From Tetrastigma voinierianum (taxonomy: Eukaryota; Streptophyta; Magnoliopsida; Vitales; Vitaceae), in the NCBI GenBank assembly GCA_016808115.1, contig JAEQBH010000658.1, forward strand, positions 1-64,000: a stretch of 64,000 nucleotides of DNA. Reading direction: 5' to 3'. The stretch's first letter is position 1; each line of letters opens with the position of its first letter. The position numbers and the translations under genes were made by a program. Shown piece after piece: positions 11,481-22,486 of the stretch. A model generated the notes under the pieces. That model was not told the DNA's origin, made no database searches, and saw nothing but the letters and a program-made list of their open reading frames with translations.

Positions 11481-13264
11481 GGCAACCTATCAACCGTGAA
11501 TATTCGTGGATGTCAGGCAACTTGGAGCACCACTCTTGAAAATCGGGTAGAGTCTCCTTTGTCGCAGGGAGCTCTACCCGAGGTACAAACATCTGATAGT
11601 TTACAATGACCACAGGAGGTCACATCTGCGGGAAAATACATTATGGGCCCATGCCTCAACACTCACAATATACATATCAACTATATGACATAGTTCAAGA
11701 GTTAAGAAATCATTCTTAATTCACATATATCAAAATTTAGAGTTTTAATACATGTTATACAAAACGAATACCCAAAGCCACAACTTAGGCTTTCTTCACC
11801 TTGGCCTCTATTGAGCCTTAGTCCTCTGTGCACTCCACTGTACACGAAATAGTGATCCTCGACAGGTGAGATAAGCCAATAGAGATAATTTCACAAGTGG
11901 GTTACTCCCACCTAGTGCACATGTCATGGCTAACGATCACGTCAAGCAATTACATGAACCTGCTCAAATGTCTACATGCGAAATCCATGTCTCGAGTCCT
12001 CACCCAGAGCTTCCCTCACATGCCTAAGTCAAATGCGAGTAAAATCATAGTTTGAAAACAAAAGTTTTGTTCTCGGCACCTCTAGGGTCGGTAAATATAT
12101 TGGACTACCCTCTGAGGCGAATTGTTGGATAACGCTCCGAAACAGTCATGGTCTCAAATACGAGTGATACATTGACTCTCAGAGGCAATTCTTCGGAAAA
12201 TCTTCCTTCGAAATTCCTTTCACAAACGTTTTTCCTTTTTATTTTCTTTCATGTCATGCACTCACTCCTAATATTCTAGGGTGCCCGAGTGCATATGGAA
12301 TGCATTATGCCAATCCTAACAAAACTCATGCTAATATATAAAACATGTATATACTAACATAATTAATCCACATAAATCATGTTATGCAAATTCTGTCCAA
12401 ATACTTATGAAATTGGCTCACATGGGCTAATTAACAAACCATGAAACAATTCATTTTGAATCACTCCACCATCACCAAATCACACACCCAATCCGTCACT
12501 ATTCCGCGAACGGTGAAACCCTCGGGTTAACATAATTTCACGAGCCCTGGCTGATGAGGATTTTTCTCCACTTTCAGTTCAAATGTTTTGAGAGGCCCGA
12601 AAACACGCTAATCAAGCCTCAGGCATCCGGAGCCATTCACGTGGCTCTTAGCCCGAGAATAACACAAGTAGGAAAGATCCCTACCTCTTGGAGTTGTCGA
12701 AACTCCACGGAATCGGCTCTTACGATGTACTTATCGTAGATCGACTTTGCTTCTTGCTCCGTCGGTAGATGGTCGAATATTAGTAAATCTGAAGGCACAC
12801 ACTCTCTCTCTAGAAATCTGATTTCCACACCCACTGTCGATTTGTTGCTCTCCTGCACGTTTTTTTTTGGCTTTCAAATAATGGAGAAGAAGACTATTTG
12901 GCTTTTGTCTTATTCCCATTAACATTTCAATTAATTCCCATCTTGTCCCCTTTTCTTTATTTTTGACACATGGCTTAATCTAAGCCATCCATCTCATCCT
13001 CTCTCTAATCATGCAACATGTGTCACATGAGTACATGTAGTAGGTGAGTTTTGTCACATCACTTGTCTCTTCTGCATTTGTTTTATAGTCCCAGACACGA
13101 TTGCCTCGGCGTGAAATTTTAGCTGTCTCGAGTCGACGTGGTGGCTTCGATTTAGTGAGGCTGATTCATGATGAAGTTCGTTTCGTCATCCAGGATCTAG
13201 AAAAATTTTGGGTTTTGGCCAAGTGTTTACCATTTTGAAAGAAGTGATTTCTCGAGGTTTCACA
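11480..13264 (-). repeat. minus-oriented Tekay-like LTR
   Basis: Reverse-complement relative of the LTR at 14609-16577. It shares the block CCTAAGTCAAATGCGAGTAAA near 12020, the TTCTTTCATGTCATGCACTC phrase near 12250, and the terminal GGTTTCACA at about 13264 (TGTGAAACC read on the minus strand). It lies beside its own leader, so it is the 5' LTR of a minus-strand element whose body is lost. The right end falls directly against a CACTA coding sequence. Confidence 0.75.
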
Positions 13265-13393
13265 TTGTCTACATGGACAACGTGTTTTATTATCCACTTG
13301 TAAGTGTTGCCTTGCTGCTTGAATAAATGTTCCCACACCTTCAACAAATTCATTACATAGTCTATTTTGAAGTTGCATCCAACTCCTATTCAT
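13265..13393 (-). pseudogene. CACTA (En/Spm) transposase-associated domain, truncated
   Basis: On the minus strand the frame from the Met at 13393 reads MNRSWMQLQNRLCNEFVEGV, continuing to NKTRCPCRQC. This is the start of the transposase-associated domain found at the N-terminus of plant CACTA transposases, with its CxC..C zinc-binding look. Directly after CRQC the sequence becomes LTR (boundary 13264), so the gene is cut by an LTR insertion and the open frame continues as meaningless LTR translation. Neither the catalytic transposase nor CACTA termini are seen nearby. Confidence 0.85.
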
Positions 13394-13866
13394 CTTCTTA
13401 GATCTAACAATCACCCGATGATGTATGGCGTAAAATTTTAGACATATACACATATGTTATGTATGTATTTATAAATTAGATGTGAAGAAAAGAAATGAGA
13501 TAAATTAGATGGCAATAATGCATGTATAGTCTTGCTATGATATGACCATACTCACACATTTAATCTTAAGGAACTTGTTGATGCCTAATTAGTTTACATA
13601 ATGAAAAAAAATTATGAAATGAGCAATGTTTAACTTCTCATAAGCAAATTCCTATTTTCACATTTGTAATCCCTATTCATTAGTCAGTTGGTTAAGTATA
13701 TGCACTAAAAACAATATCCTTTGTGGCATTAGATCTTTAAGTTATGATCTTAAATAAATAGCACTGATAAAGACTCAAGATGATATCAATTCAAAGAAAT
13801 TATTAAATAAGGACAATTCGAGAACAATTAGTTAAAAAATAAATAAACCAGAAGGAAAAACAATAG
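13394..13866. other. AT-rich flank, nothing recognised
   Basis: AT-rich DNA between the truncated CACTA coding start and the next LTR. It could be the upstream part of the CACTA element, but I see no CACTA terminus or subterminal repeats in it. Confidence 0.45.
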
Positions 13867-14608
13867 TGTGACCCCTCGATTCGGGGTGTCTGGGTTGACA
13901 ACCGAATCAACCAGCGAGAATACCTTTGTCTCATATCAAGAGACACATTCATGAGTAAAAATGGCCACATTAGCCTACACATCATACTCATAAAAATACA
14001 TCCAACTATATTGGTATAGTTTCAAGAGTTATTACATTACTCTTAATCAAAACATATATCAAAATTAAGGGTTTTAATACATGTTTTACAAAAATTATCT
14101 ACCAAAGCCACAATCCGACTTTCTTCTAAAGATCGGCCTCTATTGAGCGTCGTCTTTAGAACACTCCACATTACTGAAATAGTAATCCTCGTGAGGTGAG
14201 CAATGCCCGATAAAAAAGTGGAATTATCCTACATGGGTTACTCCGCTAAGTGCACATGCAATGATTCAACATAAACACATTTAAGCAAATACATGATCCT
14301 ACTTGAATGTCTACATTTGATCCATGTCTCGAGCCCTCACTTGAGCTCCCTCACACATGCTGACGAATCCACGAGCAAAACATCGTTTTCAAAAAAAATA
14401 TTTTTGTTCTTGAAAACACACTATCGGAGATTTTGGTAAATATATTGGACACACCTCGAGTAAAATTCTTGGATCATTTTCGAATAGTCATAGGTCAGCC
14501 TCCTAGATGTACTGTTGGACCACTCTCCAAGGCAATTTTTCGGAAAATCTTCCCTTGAAATTCCTTTCACAATCATTTTCCATTTTTCATTTCTTTCATG
14601 CCATGCAT
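13867..14608 (-). repeat. minus-oriented LTR, left part of a split copy
   Basis: Begins TGTGACCCCTCGATTCGGGG and runs through the shared LTR text up to CTTTCATGCCATGCAT at 14608. There the plus-strand element begins. The matching continuation (TTTCTAGGATTCTGGTGCAT, parallel to TATTCTAGGGTGCCCGAGTG at 12273) is found only after 24448, so this LTR was interrupted by that element. Confidence 0.8.
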
Positions 14609-16577
14609 TGTAAGACCCGAGAAAATTTCAATTTTCGGAAAAAGGGCAAATCATAATTTTGGTCAAAATCCGAAATTTTCCTAGATCTCGAATGATGAAA
14701 TAGATTTCACTGTTGAAATCGTCTTGAGAAATCTAGCTAACACGTCGGAGTCGAGACCGGTGTTGGGATTTTACGTTTTTCGAGGGCATCAGTATCACAG
14801 TGTCGAAAAGCCCGAAATGTGTTAACCGACAAAGTCACTTATAACATGCGCATGTAGAACATGTTGCATGAGTAGAGAGATGATGGAAAGCGGTGGCCAG
14901 AGATTGTGCGAGTGTCAAAATAGTGGAAAGAAGGACATAGATGTCATTTTGTTTGTGAGGAAAAACCCAATAGCAAATAGTGTCATCTCTTACCTTCAAA
15001 CAAAAGAGGCAAAAACGTGAAGGATGAGGAGGAGATGCAGTGGGTTAGGTTTTTTGATTTTTAGTGAGAGAGAGTGTAACTTCTCTCTAAGATCCGGCAT
15101 TGGACCGTCAGTTCCTTCGAACAAGAAGAAAAATTATTCACTCGGAGCAAGCGCGTGAGCCACAGGTTTCAGGAGTTCAGTCAGCTTTCCCTGGTAGGGG
15201 TTTCATCTCACTTGTTTTACTCTTGATTTAAGTGTTTTGTGATGTTTGCATTTGGTTTCGAGGGCCTTGAGCTGAGTCGTTTGATCGGTCCCGAATCTTG
15301 GAGCAAAGTGTGAAAAAATTGTGAAACCTTGATTGTGCGGTCAGAGTGGTGGTGTAGGGACTGAATTGGGTGTTTGTGTCATGATTTTATGAAATAAATC
15401 ATGGCGTGATGTGCATGGCTGGAATGACCATTGAATTTAGGGTTCTAGCGATGGAGCCGATGTTAGGTGATTGGCCGTGAGCAGTAACCGAGGGTTTAGC
15501 TGTTCCATGAATAATCTTCACAAAATATTGCGTGAAAAATGTGTTTAGTTGGTAAATTCCGTCGGTGCTCGTGTTTGTTAATTAGCCCATGTGAGCTAAT
15601 TTTGGTGTAATGTATTGAAAATTTGTATAACATGTTGTGATTTAAATTATGTAAATATATGCATGATGATATATTTTCATGTGTTATATAAATTGTGTTG
15701 AAATGGCATAATGCATTTCATATGCACCGGGGTAACCTAGAAATTAGGTGTATGCATGGCATGAATTTTACGAAAAGCGAAAATGGTTGAAGGGCTGTAG
15801 AATGATTTTCTAGAGAATGGTGTTGGAGATGGTCCACCACAATTACACGTCGAAGGAGCCCGTGTATTGTTTTGGAAGGTTCTCAAACCACGTTAGCCTC
15901 GGAGGGTAGTCCCATAATTTTTACAGGAAACTGGTGGTGTATTTTCGAAACAAGTTTTTGTTTGAAATGATGTTTTTCTCATACATGGCTTAGGCAAGTG
16001 TGAGGGAGTCGGTGAGGACTCGGGACATGGGTTGGTCATGTAGACATTCAAGTAAGAACACGTAATTACTTGAGTGTGTGTTTACATAAGATCATTGCAT
16101 ATGCACTTAGGTGAGGAGTAACCCATTTAGGGTGATTCCACTACTGGGCATTAGCTCACCCTGTCGAGGGAATATATTATTTCAGGTACAGGGAGCGTGC
16201 GAGGAGACGGCTCATCTTAGAGGTCGATTTTGAAGAAAGCCGGTTTGTGGCTTTGATGGTTTTATGATGTATGACATGTATTATAATTCTAGAATTTTAA
16301 TATATGTTTGAGATAAGAGTGAATTATTAACTCTTGAGCTATGGTATATAGTTGATGTATATTGATGAGTATTGTTGTGTGGGCCCAAGTGACCGTTTAC
16401 AATCATCATATCATATCTTATGATGTTGTTTGGGACAAGTTATGTACTTTGGGTAGAGCTTTCCGTACAAAGGAGACTGCCGCAGATTTTTCGTGAATAG
16501 TGTCGGGTTTTGAGCATTCCGCAGTATTCCTTGAGTTGACGGGTTGTCAACAGACCCCCGGGTTTTGGGGCGTCACA
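14609..16577 (+). repeat. 5' LTR of the Tekay-like element
   Basis: From TGTAAGACCCGAGAAAATTT to GGGGCGTCACA, about 1.97 kb. It is followed three bases later by the primer binding site. It shares with the 3' LTR long stretches such as GAGGGAGTCGGTGAGGACTC and CTTTGGGTAGAGCT. Confidence 0.92.
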
Positions 16578-16580
16578 GCT

Positions 16581-16597
16581 TGGTATCAAAGCTAAGG
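16581..16597 (+). other. primer binding site, initiator-Met tRNA type
   Basis: TGGTATCAAAGCTAAGG differs by one base from the usual TGGTATCAGAGC of plant elements primed by initiator tRNA-Met. Its place three bases after the LTR end defines the element's sense as plus. Confidence 0.9.
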
Positions 16598-18129
16598 TAA
16601 GTGTAGAGCTTAGGTAAACGAATACCTAGGGCTTGAGGGCTTAGGCTTAGGCCATAGTCGTGTAAGAACATCACCACTTGGTGTGGCTCGATGTTAGGTT
16701 TAGGTATGAGATTACCTAGGAAGGCACGGGAAAAAAATTAGAACACTGCATGCATGTGTTTTATGTGTGATCATATGATTGATGAGTGAATGGTGTGTAT
16801 AGCATGTTGATTGTTATGGTCTTGTCTTATAATGCTTGGTGGATAGCATAGGAAAATGTGAACTTAGGGTCGAAAATCGGCTGCTGGTGTTCGAAAATTT
16901 TGGAGGAACAAATCAAACAGAAGTAAATGAAAAGAAAAATGAGGTGAGAAAATTGTTTTCTGGGTTTACGGGGTGTAAGCGAATGAATAAAATAAATTTG
17001 TTATATATATATATATTTTTTTTTTTTGGGTGTTTCCAGTAGTAGAAAAGAGAAAAAAAAATTGTGTGAAAAACGAAAAAAAAAAAAATTGGTGCAGAAA
17101 ATGGGTTGAGCTCTTGCCCAGCGTATCCTGATACAATAGAAATTGTATTGTGACACGGCATGTTAAGAAAAATTTCTTCTTCAGGGATTTTGTATTGCAA
17201 TACACGGTAGTGTATTGTGACGAAGAGGCTTAGCTTAGTGGGCTTAATGTCGCGATACAAGCCAGTTAATATTGTGACGGGGAGAATTTACAACTTCATT
17301 TGTTGAGGTACAGTATGTTACCGTATGCCCAGGTATATTGTGACCGGAGGGTTTGAGATAAGGCATTGTATATTGCGGGTAGGCCCGCGACCGCGGTAGG
17401 TGCCTTGGCGGCCGAGGGCCTGTAGCTTGACCATCGACCGCAGCGACACGGCGGCGAGGGCTGCGACGACCATCGACCTGGCGACACGTAGGGGCTGGGA
17501 CGCATTTCGCGCCACCGGTGGCCATGACACGACCAAATCTTGGCTTCGCTGCAAGCACTGAGCACACAGGCGTCTTTGGTTGGAAATTTGGCTATGCGCT
17601 TGGTGCACCAGGCCAATCTTTGGACTCATCTTGTTTAAGGAGTCCTTTGTTTGAACACTCTTCACAAAATTTTTTCGAAAAAAAAATAATAAAATTTTTG
17701 AAAAAATAAAATAAAATCACACAAAATCAAATAAAATGAAATTTTCAAAAATAAAATTTTTGATGTTAAATATGAATTGATATATTGATTAAATTGTCTT
17801 GCATTGCCTATAAATGCAAGGACATAGTATGAACTGTGTTATGTGTATGAATAGTGTCTCGAGGTTGTGTTTATGCCTTAGAATGCGCATTGTATTCTTT
17901 GCCATTTGAACTGTGGGTGCTAAAGTAGAGAGACGGGGACATGGGGCGTCCACGGGGGTCTTGGTCGAGCACCACCGGTGTTGATCGTAGGGCCTTTGTT
18001 GAGGCATGGGTATCGCTTATTTCTTGTCATGCAGTGGTATGCTTAGTAGTCGGGAGATCCGAGTAACCTCCAGAGGTTTAGGGCACATCATCCTTCGACG
18101 TTCACAGGGGGAGGAGATCCGATGGTGGC
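16598..18129 (+). other. leader of the Tekay-like element
   Basis: Non-coding sequence between PBS and gag, including A/T runs near 17.0 and 17.7 kb and the series of small inverted repeats described separately at 17120-17345. The open frames of 106-115 codons on its minus strand cross this non-coding stretch and match nothing I know. Confidence 0.7.
17120..17345. repeat. series of TATYGNGATACA / TGTATTGTGACA inverted repeats in the leader
   Basis: Four successive inverted pairs can be read: GATACAATAG...TTGTATTGTGACA near 17130, TGTATTGCAATACA near 17190 and TGTATTGTGACG near 17210, CGCGATACAAGCC...TATTGTGACG near 17250, and a weaker pair near 17310. The same type of motif, reverse-complemented and clearer, lies in the leader of the minus-strand relative at 33250-33600. 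Confidence 0.7.
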
Positions 18130-18553
18130 AGACCATTGGTTCATGTAGATTGAGAAGATGTTAGAGGTTATGGATTACCTGCGTACGACCGAGGATAGAC
18201 TAGGCGTGTTCAATTTAAAAGGGTGAAATTTAAGTATGGTGGGCCCCAGGCGAAGACCTCTGAGACCTAAAGTCGCGATGACATGGGCAGAGTTTCGGGA
18301 GTTGTTCATGGGTAAGTACTTTCCAGGATCTTTGCGAGGCATGCGAAGGCTCGGGAGTTCCACAGATTTGAGCAAGGGCGATAGCTGTGATGGATTATGT
18401 GGCTAGATTACGAGTTAGCCCGTTTTGCGAGATTACGTAGCTGACATTGCGAGGTTAGGAGATTCGAGAATGGGCTGAAGTTGTCCATTCAAGGCGGGAT
18501 TGTAGGCCTTCGCCTACAGGGCATGGACTCCATGGTTGGGACAACCCTGACAC

Positions 18554-18587
<34 letters not shown>

Positions 18588-18800
18588 GAGGATGCTCGGA
18601 GCACTCGAGATGCAGGTGTTAGTAGCAAAAGGAAGAGGCAGTCTTCTTGGATTGGAAAGAAGCGGAGGGCTTAGTTCACGAGGGTTAGAGTCGCGATCGA
18701 GGCGAGGGACGGATCGAGTTGCCAATGGTGGGCGGATGGTGGTACCATTGCCGGCCCGGCCCGGGACATAAGGAGGATGGCCCCGAGACGGGGGGATCCC
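18130..18800 (+). pseudogene. gag remnant of the Tekay-like element
   Basis: Gag forms the particle and binds RNA. The plus strand reads EKMLEVMDYLRTTEDRLGVF near 18150 and MTWAEFRELFMGKYFP near 18280, both characteristic of the retrotransposon gag core. After frameshifts the ARLRRFENGL-like segment appears near 18450. A worn zinc knuckle is visible near 18740-18785 (text for CR.PG.IRR followed by a disturbed DCP). A (GA)n run at 18557-18585 interrupts the linker. Several stops prevent a full protein. Confidence 0.8.
18557..18585. repeat. (GA)n microsatellite within gag
   Basis: AGAGAG run of about 29 bases. It lies where Gag usually has a variable linker before the zinc knuckle. Confidence 0.95.
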
Positions 18801-19084
18801 GGGGTTTTGGGACAGCCTGATCCAGTTAAGCGGTAGGATAGGAGAGGATCTGATGCATTCCTCAGCGACCAGGTATAGGTCGGAGAGTAGTTCCGAGTTT
18901 AGAGGGACTACGGGCACCTCCCATTACCGCGAGGCCGGGCGGAGAGGCCGGAGTATGGCTAGGAGTAGGGACGAGGCCTGAGGCCGAGGAAGCGTCGAGG
19001 GGTTCGGGCGTGTCTGCATCACCGTTGGTTGAGTCGACGGATCAACGATTATAAAGTACATTTTTATATCTTTATGGGCAAGAG

Positions 19085-19340
19085 TGTTATTGATTAAATT
19101 GTTTCGCATTCATTCATTCTTGCATCGGTTGTGATAGAGTTGGGCTTAGAGGTTGAGACAGCGGAGGAACCTTTGTATGTGAGTTCTCCCCTAGGGATTA
19201 GGGCGAGAATAGGGATTATATGTCGTGGTTGCGAGTTGGAGATCTCGGGGACTCTACTTACAGTGGACCTGAGAATCATGGAAATGTCAGAGTTCGATGT
19301 CATCCTGGGGATGGATTGGTTGACAGCTTACAGGGTCGTT
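19085..19340 (+). pseudogene. aspartic protease remnant
   Basis: The retroviral-type aspartic protease cuts the element polyprotein. The long frame at 19131-19580 contains PLYVSSPLGIRARIG, RGCELEISGTLLTVDLRIM and EFDVILGMDWL, the last being the conserved flap-to-core segment of plant Ty3/gypsy proteases. The active-site region just upstream (about 19088-19125) retains text for VID and then HSFI but is broken by a stop. The frame continues briefly toward the RT linker before a shift. Confidence 0.9.
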
Positions 19341-19589
19341 ATCATTGTGAACATAGGAGGGTTACCGCCTACACGCAGGACGATACTCGTGTGGTATTTC
19401 AGGGGGACAAGCATGATATTTGCCACTCGACGTGTCACCAGTCAGTGTCGGGGGCGGTTAGCGGGTTGTCTGCGCCGAGCCTTGCCACAGAGGGACCGAG
19501 GAGAGGCCGGACTTAGATTTACCTCGGTAGTTTGCGGGTATGTGGATGTTTTTCGGAAGGCTGCAGGGATTGCCTCCTGAGAGGGTTGT

Positions 19590-20130
19590 AGACCGGTATT
19601 GAGTTACACCACAGTACTTAGCGTCTCTATGACTCTGCATAGGATGACACCGGTTAGGTGCGAGGCCCGAGTCGGTTACATGAGCTCTTTGAATGAGGGG
19701 TTTATTAGGCCAGAGCACTTCACCATGGGGTGCTTTCGGTTCTATTTGCAAGAAGGACAAGACCTTCATTGTGCATTGATTCGCAGATAGTTGAAGACGA
19801 GGTTACGTTCGAGGAATCGGCCTGTGTATCGAGATTGATGATTTGTTTGATCGAGTTGAGGAGGAGCTCGAAGTCACTCGAATAAACCTTCGCACTAGTT
19901 ACCATCGGTTGAGGTTGGGGAGGCAGGATATCCCTAAGACGGCGTTTAGGGCGATTATGGGCACTTTGAGTTCTGGTGATGCCCTTTGGATTGGTAGTAC
20001 GCCGTCATTCATGGACCTCATCATGGAGTATTCGACCCTGCTCCCAGATTGGTTATTAAGTAGTCTTCGTGGATGACATTTTTGATCTACTCCCAGTCAA
20101 AGTGGGAGCATGAGTATCACTTGAGGATTG
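19590..20130 (+). pseudogene. reverse transcriptase remnant
   Basis: RT copies the element RNA into DNA. The frames read LNEGFIRPEHFTMGCFRF (family form: GFIRPS.SPWGAPV), then LFDRVEEELEV, then SYHRLRLGRQDIPKTAFR, which is the conserved GYHQLR...DIPKTAFR segment. The catalytic FVDD box is visible at about 20064-20078, followed by text for a YS.SKWEHEYHLR-like stretch. Two or more frame changes separate these pieces. All key boxes are in the expected order. Confidence 0.92.
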
Positions 20131-20399
20131 CCAGTACGGTTGTTGAGAGACCATCGGCTATCGCTAAGCTGGTAAGTGCGGTTTGAAGCTGCGCGGTGAG
20201 ATTTTGGGACACGTGGTGTCGGCGCTCGGGCGTGGTGGACTAGGAGAGGTGGCGGGTGATGAGTTGGAGGGCCAGTCGGTCTTCGAGATACGTGGTTTCT
20301 TGGGATTCATTGAACCGCTACGGAGATTCATTGAGTTTCTCGATTAGCTTTTGTGAGATTGACTCGGAGGAGGTCGAGTTTGGTGGGATGGCCGTGTGA

Positions 20400-20850
20400 G
20401 GAGGCATTCGGGAAGTTGAAGGAGACTTGCCCGGCTCCTATCTTGATAGTCCGGACGGGCGGGGGTACACGGTGTATTGTAGTGCCTCGAGTCTTGGGTT
20501 GGGATGTGTTTGATGCAATCGGGAGGTAATAAGCTTATGGTTCCCGTCGGTTGAAGAATCATGACGGGAATTACCCCTGCCTTGTGACTTGGAGTTGGCG
20601 GTGTAGTCTTCGCCTTGAAGATTTGGGCGCCACCTGCTTATGGCGAGGAGTTCGGGGGTGTACTCGGACCATAAAGTCACGAAGTATATTTTCATGCAGA
20701 GACCTCCAACGTGAGGCAGCGAGATGGATGGAGTTCCTAGAGGATTATGACGACTTTGCATTGCCGCACGGTAAGGCAAATGTGGTGAGCCCGATAAACT
20801 CGGTCGAAGTCACGGGAGCATTGGCTAGTATAGCTACTCGGGAGTAAGCG
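20400..20850 (+). pseudogene. RNase H remnant
   Basis: The frame at 20551-20847 begins LKNHDGNYPC and continues with GATCLWRGVRGCT, KSRSIFSCRDLQREAARWME and LPHGKANVVSPINS. These parallel the HEVNYP..., HYLYGERCE, LKYIFTQRDLN..RRWME and HPGKANVVADALS landmarks of plant gypsy RNase H. The domain removes the RNA strand after copying. Several catalytic positions are replaced, so it is inactive. Confidence 0.9.
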
Positions 20851-20959
20851 GATCTTTCGAGATTAATGGGACTGATTTGGAGTTCTGATGTGGCGACTCA
20901 GAGGTACGTGGGAAGTTTAGTGGCTACCGTCTCTGTTAAGCGGTGATCGGTCAGTGGCG

Positions 20960-22060
20960 GGACACATAGATAGTGTCCGTCGGGGCTAGGAATGCGATCG
21001 AATACATACATGATGAAGTGGACCATTCCGTAGATGGTAGTCTTCGGTATAGAGGATTGGGTAGTGGTTCCCCGGTTGTGGAATTTGAAAGGAGATTCTC
21101 GGAGAAAGTTTCTTTGCTCTTGATTCTGAGTACATCGGTGTACGAGATGTATCGGGATCTTCGTCTTGATCTTATTAGATGAGGATGAAGAGACACGTAG
21201 GGGACTTTGTGCGATGATGTCCGTGTCGGCAAGTTAGGCTGAGCACGAAGCCAGCCGGGGGCTATTTCGGCCATTAGGAGGTGGGCAGGTGGAAATGGGA
21301 CACGTCACGGTGGATTTTGTGACCCACTTGCCCGCGGACAACGAGAGACATGATGCGGTATGGGTGATAGTAGGCGGCTCCACCCAGTCGGCACATTTTC
21401 TAGGCGGGTGCGCGGATGATTTTCACATTGGAGAGATTCTACAGGTTGTATATTCGAGAGATAGTCGAATTCTGTGAATCTTGGTATCCGTAGTGTGGGA
21501 TAGAGGCCGAGGTTCTGACGGCTTTTGAAGAGTTTCCCGAAGAATTTGTAGACCTGTGTTGCGACCATGAGTACAACTTTCCACCCGCAGACGGATGGTC
21601 AGTCGGAGAGGACCTCCTACGGTGTTAGAGGGGACATCTTTATGACATCGTCTGGATCATAAGGTAGTTGGGAGAGAGCACTTGCCCTTAGTGGAGTCGC
21701 CTACAACAACGGTTATCGGTGAGAGGTATCACGGATGTACCATATGAGGCATTGTATGGGAGGCCCGATGCGGTTACCGATATGTTGGACCGAGGTGGGA
21801 GAGAGCTCCATCAATGGTTCTAATCTGATTAAAGACACCTCCCGAGAAGATTGGGCTTGATGCGACGGCGATCTTCTCCGCGGCTCGGGCGGAACGCAAG
21901 AGTTATGCGTGTACGTCGGCCCTTGAGTTCGAGGGTTGGAGATCACGTCTTCTTGAAGGTGATGCTAGAGAGGAGTGGTCGGGGTTCGACGACGAGGAAG
22001 CTATCGTAGGAGTTTATTGGGCCTTCCGAGATACTCGAGAGGGTAGAAGGCACTATTGTG
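20960..22060 (+). pseudogene. integrase core remnant
   Basis: Integrase inserts the DNA copy. The frame at 21289-21477 reads GHVTVDFVTHLPADNERHDAVWVIV, paralleling the family's WE.I.MDFV.GLP......DAVWVIVDRLTKSAHF, with the first catalytic Asp kept. VVWDRG near 21495 carries the second Asp position. The segment near 21580-21610 reads HPQTDGQSERT, the signature before the catalytic Glu helix. Frameshifts divide these segments. Confidence 0.9.
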
Positions 22061-22149
22061 TGCGGTTGGCTTTGCATGGCGGCATGTCGGTGTCCACGAG
22101 GTACTTCACGTCTCCATGCTCCATAAGTATACTCAAGATCCAGCTCATG

Positions 22150-22370
22150 TGGTGGATTGGATACAGATTGAGGTTGACAGTAATGGGACCTTTGAGGAGG
22201 GACCAGTGTGCATTTTGGATAGCCGTGATCAGGTTTTGCGATGCAAGACCGTGAGGCTAGTGAGAGTGCTATGGCGGCACTATGGAGTGGAGGAGTCAAT
22301 GTGGGAGCGTGAGGACACGATGCGGGCCACCTATCACTTCTTGTTTAGGGATGAAGGTACGTGGTTTAGT
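22150..22370 (+). pseudogene. integrase C-terminal / chromodomain-region tail
   Basis: The frame reads PVCILDSRDQVLRCKTVRLVRVLWRHYG and VEESMWEREDTMRATY. This is the C-terminal tail of Tekay/Del integrases (PV.ILDR..Q.LR.K.I.LV.V.W...G.EEATWE.E..M). In chromoviruses this tail can bind chromatin and bias insertion. It lies just before the PPT, as expected. Confidence 0.9.
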
Positions 22371-22473
22371 CGTTTAACATTTAAATGATGAGTTTACATG
22401 CATGGTAGAGTGCACGTTGCATATGCATGTGAGTGATAGTGATTGTCCAGAATTTTGGGACGAAATTCATTTT

Positions 22474-22486
22474 AAGGAAGGGAGAA
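22474..22486 (+). other. polypurine tract
   Basis: AAGGAAGGGAGAA ends one base before the TG of the 3' LTR. It primes plus-strand DNA synthesis. The preceding phrase GGGACGAAATTC is the usual lead-in in this lineage. Confidence 0.9.

Noticed and set aside
18489..18917. 142-codon minus-strand open frame
   Set aside because: Runs antisense through the gag/zinc-knuckle region, including the (GA)n run. The gag interpretation on the plus strand explains the sequence.
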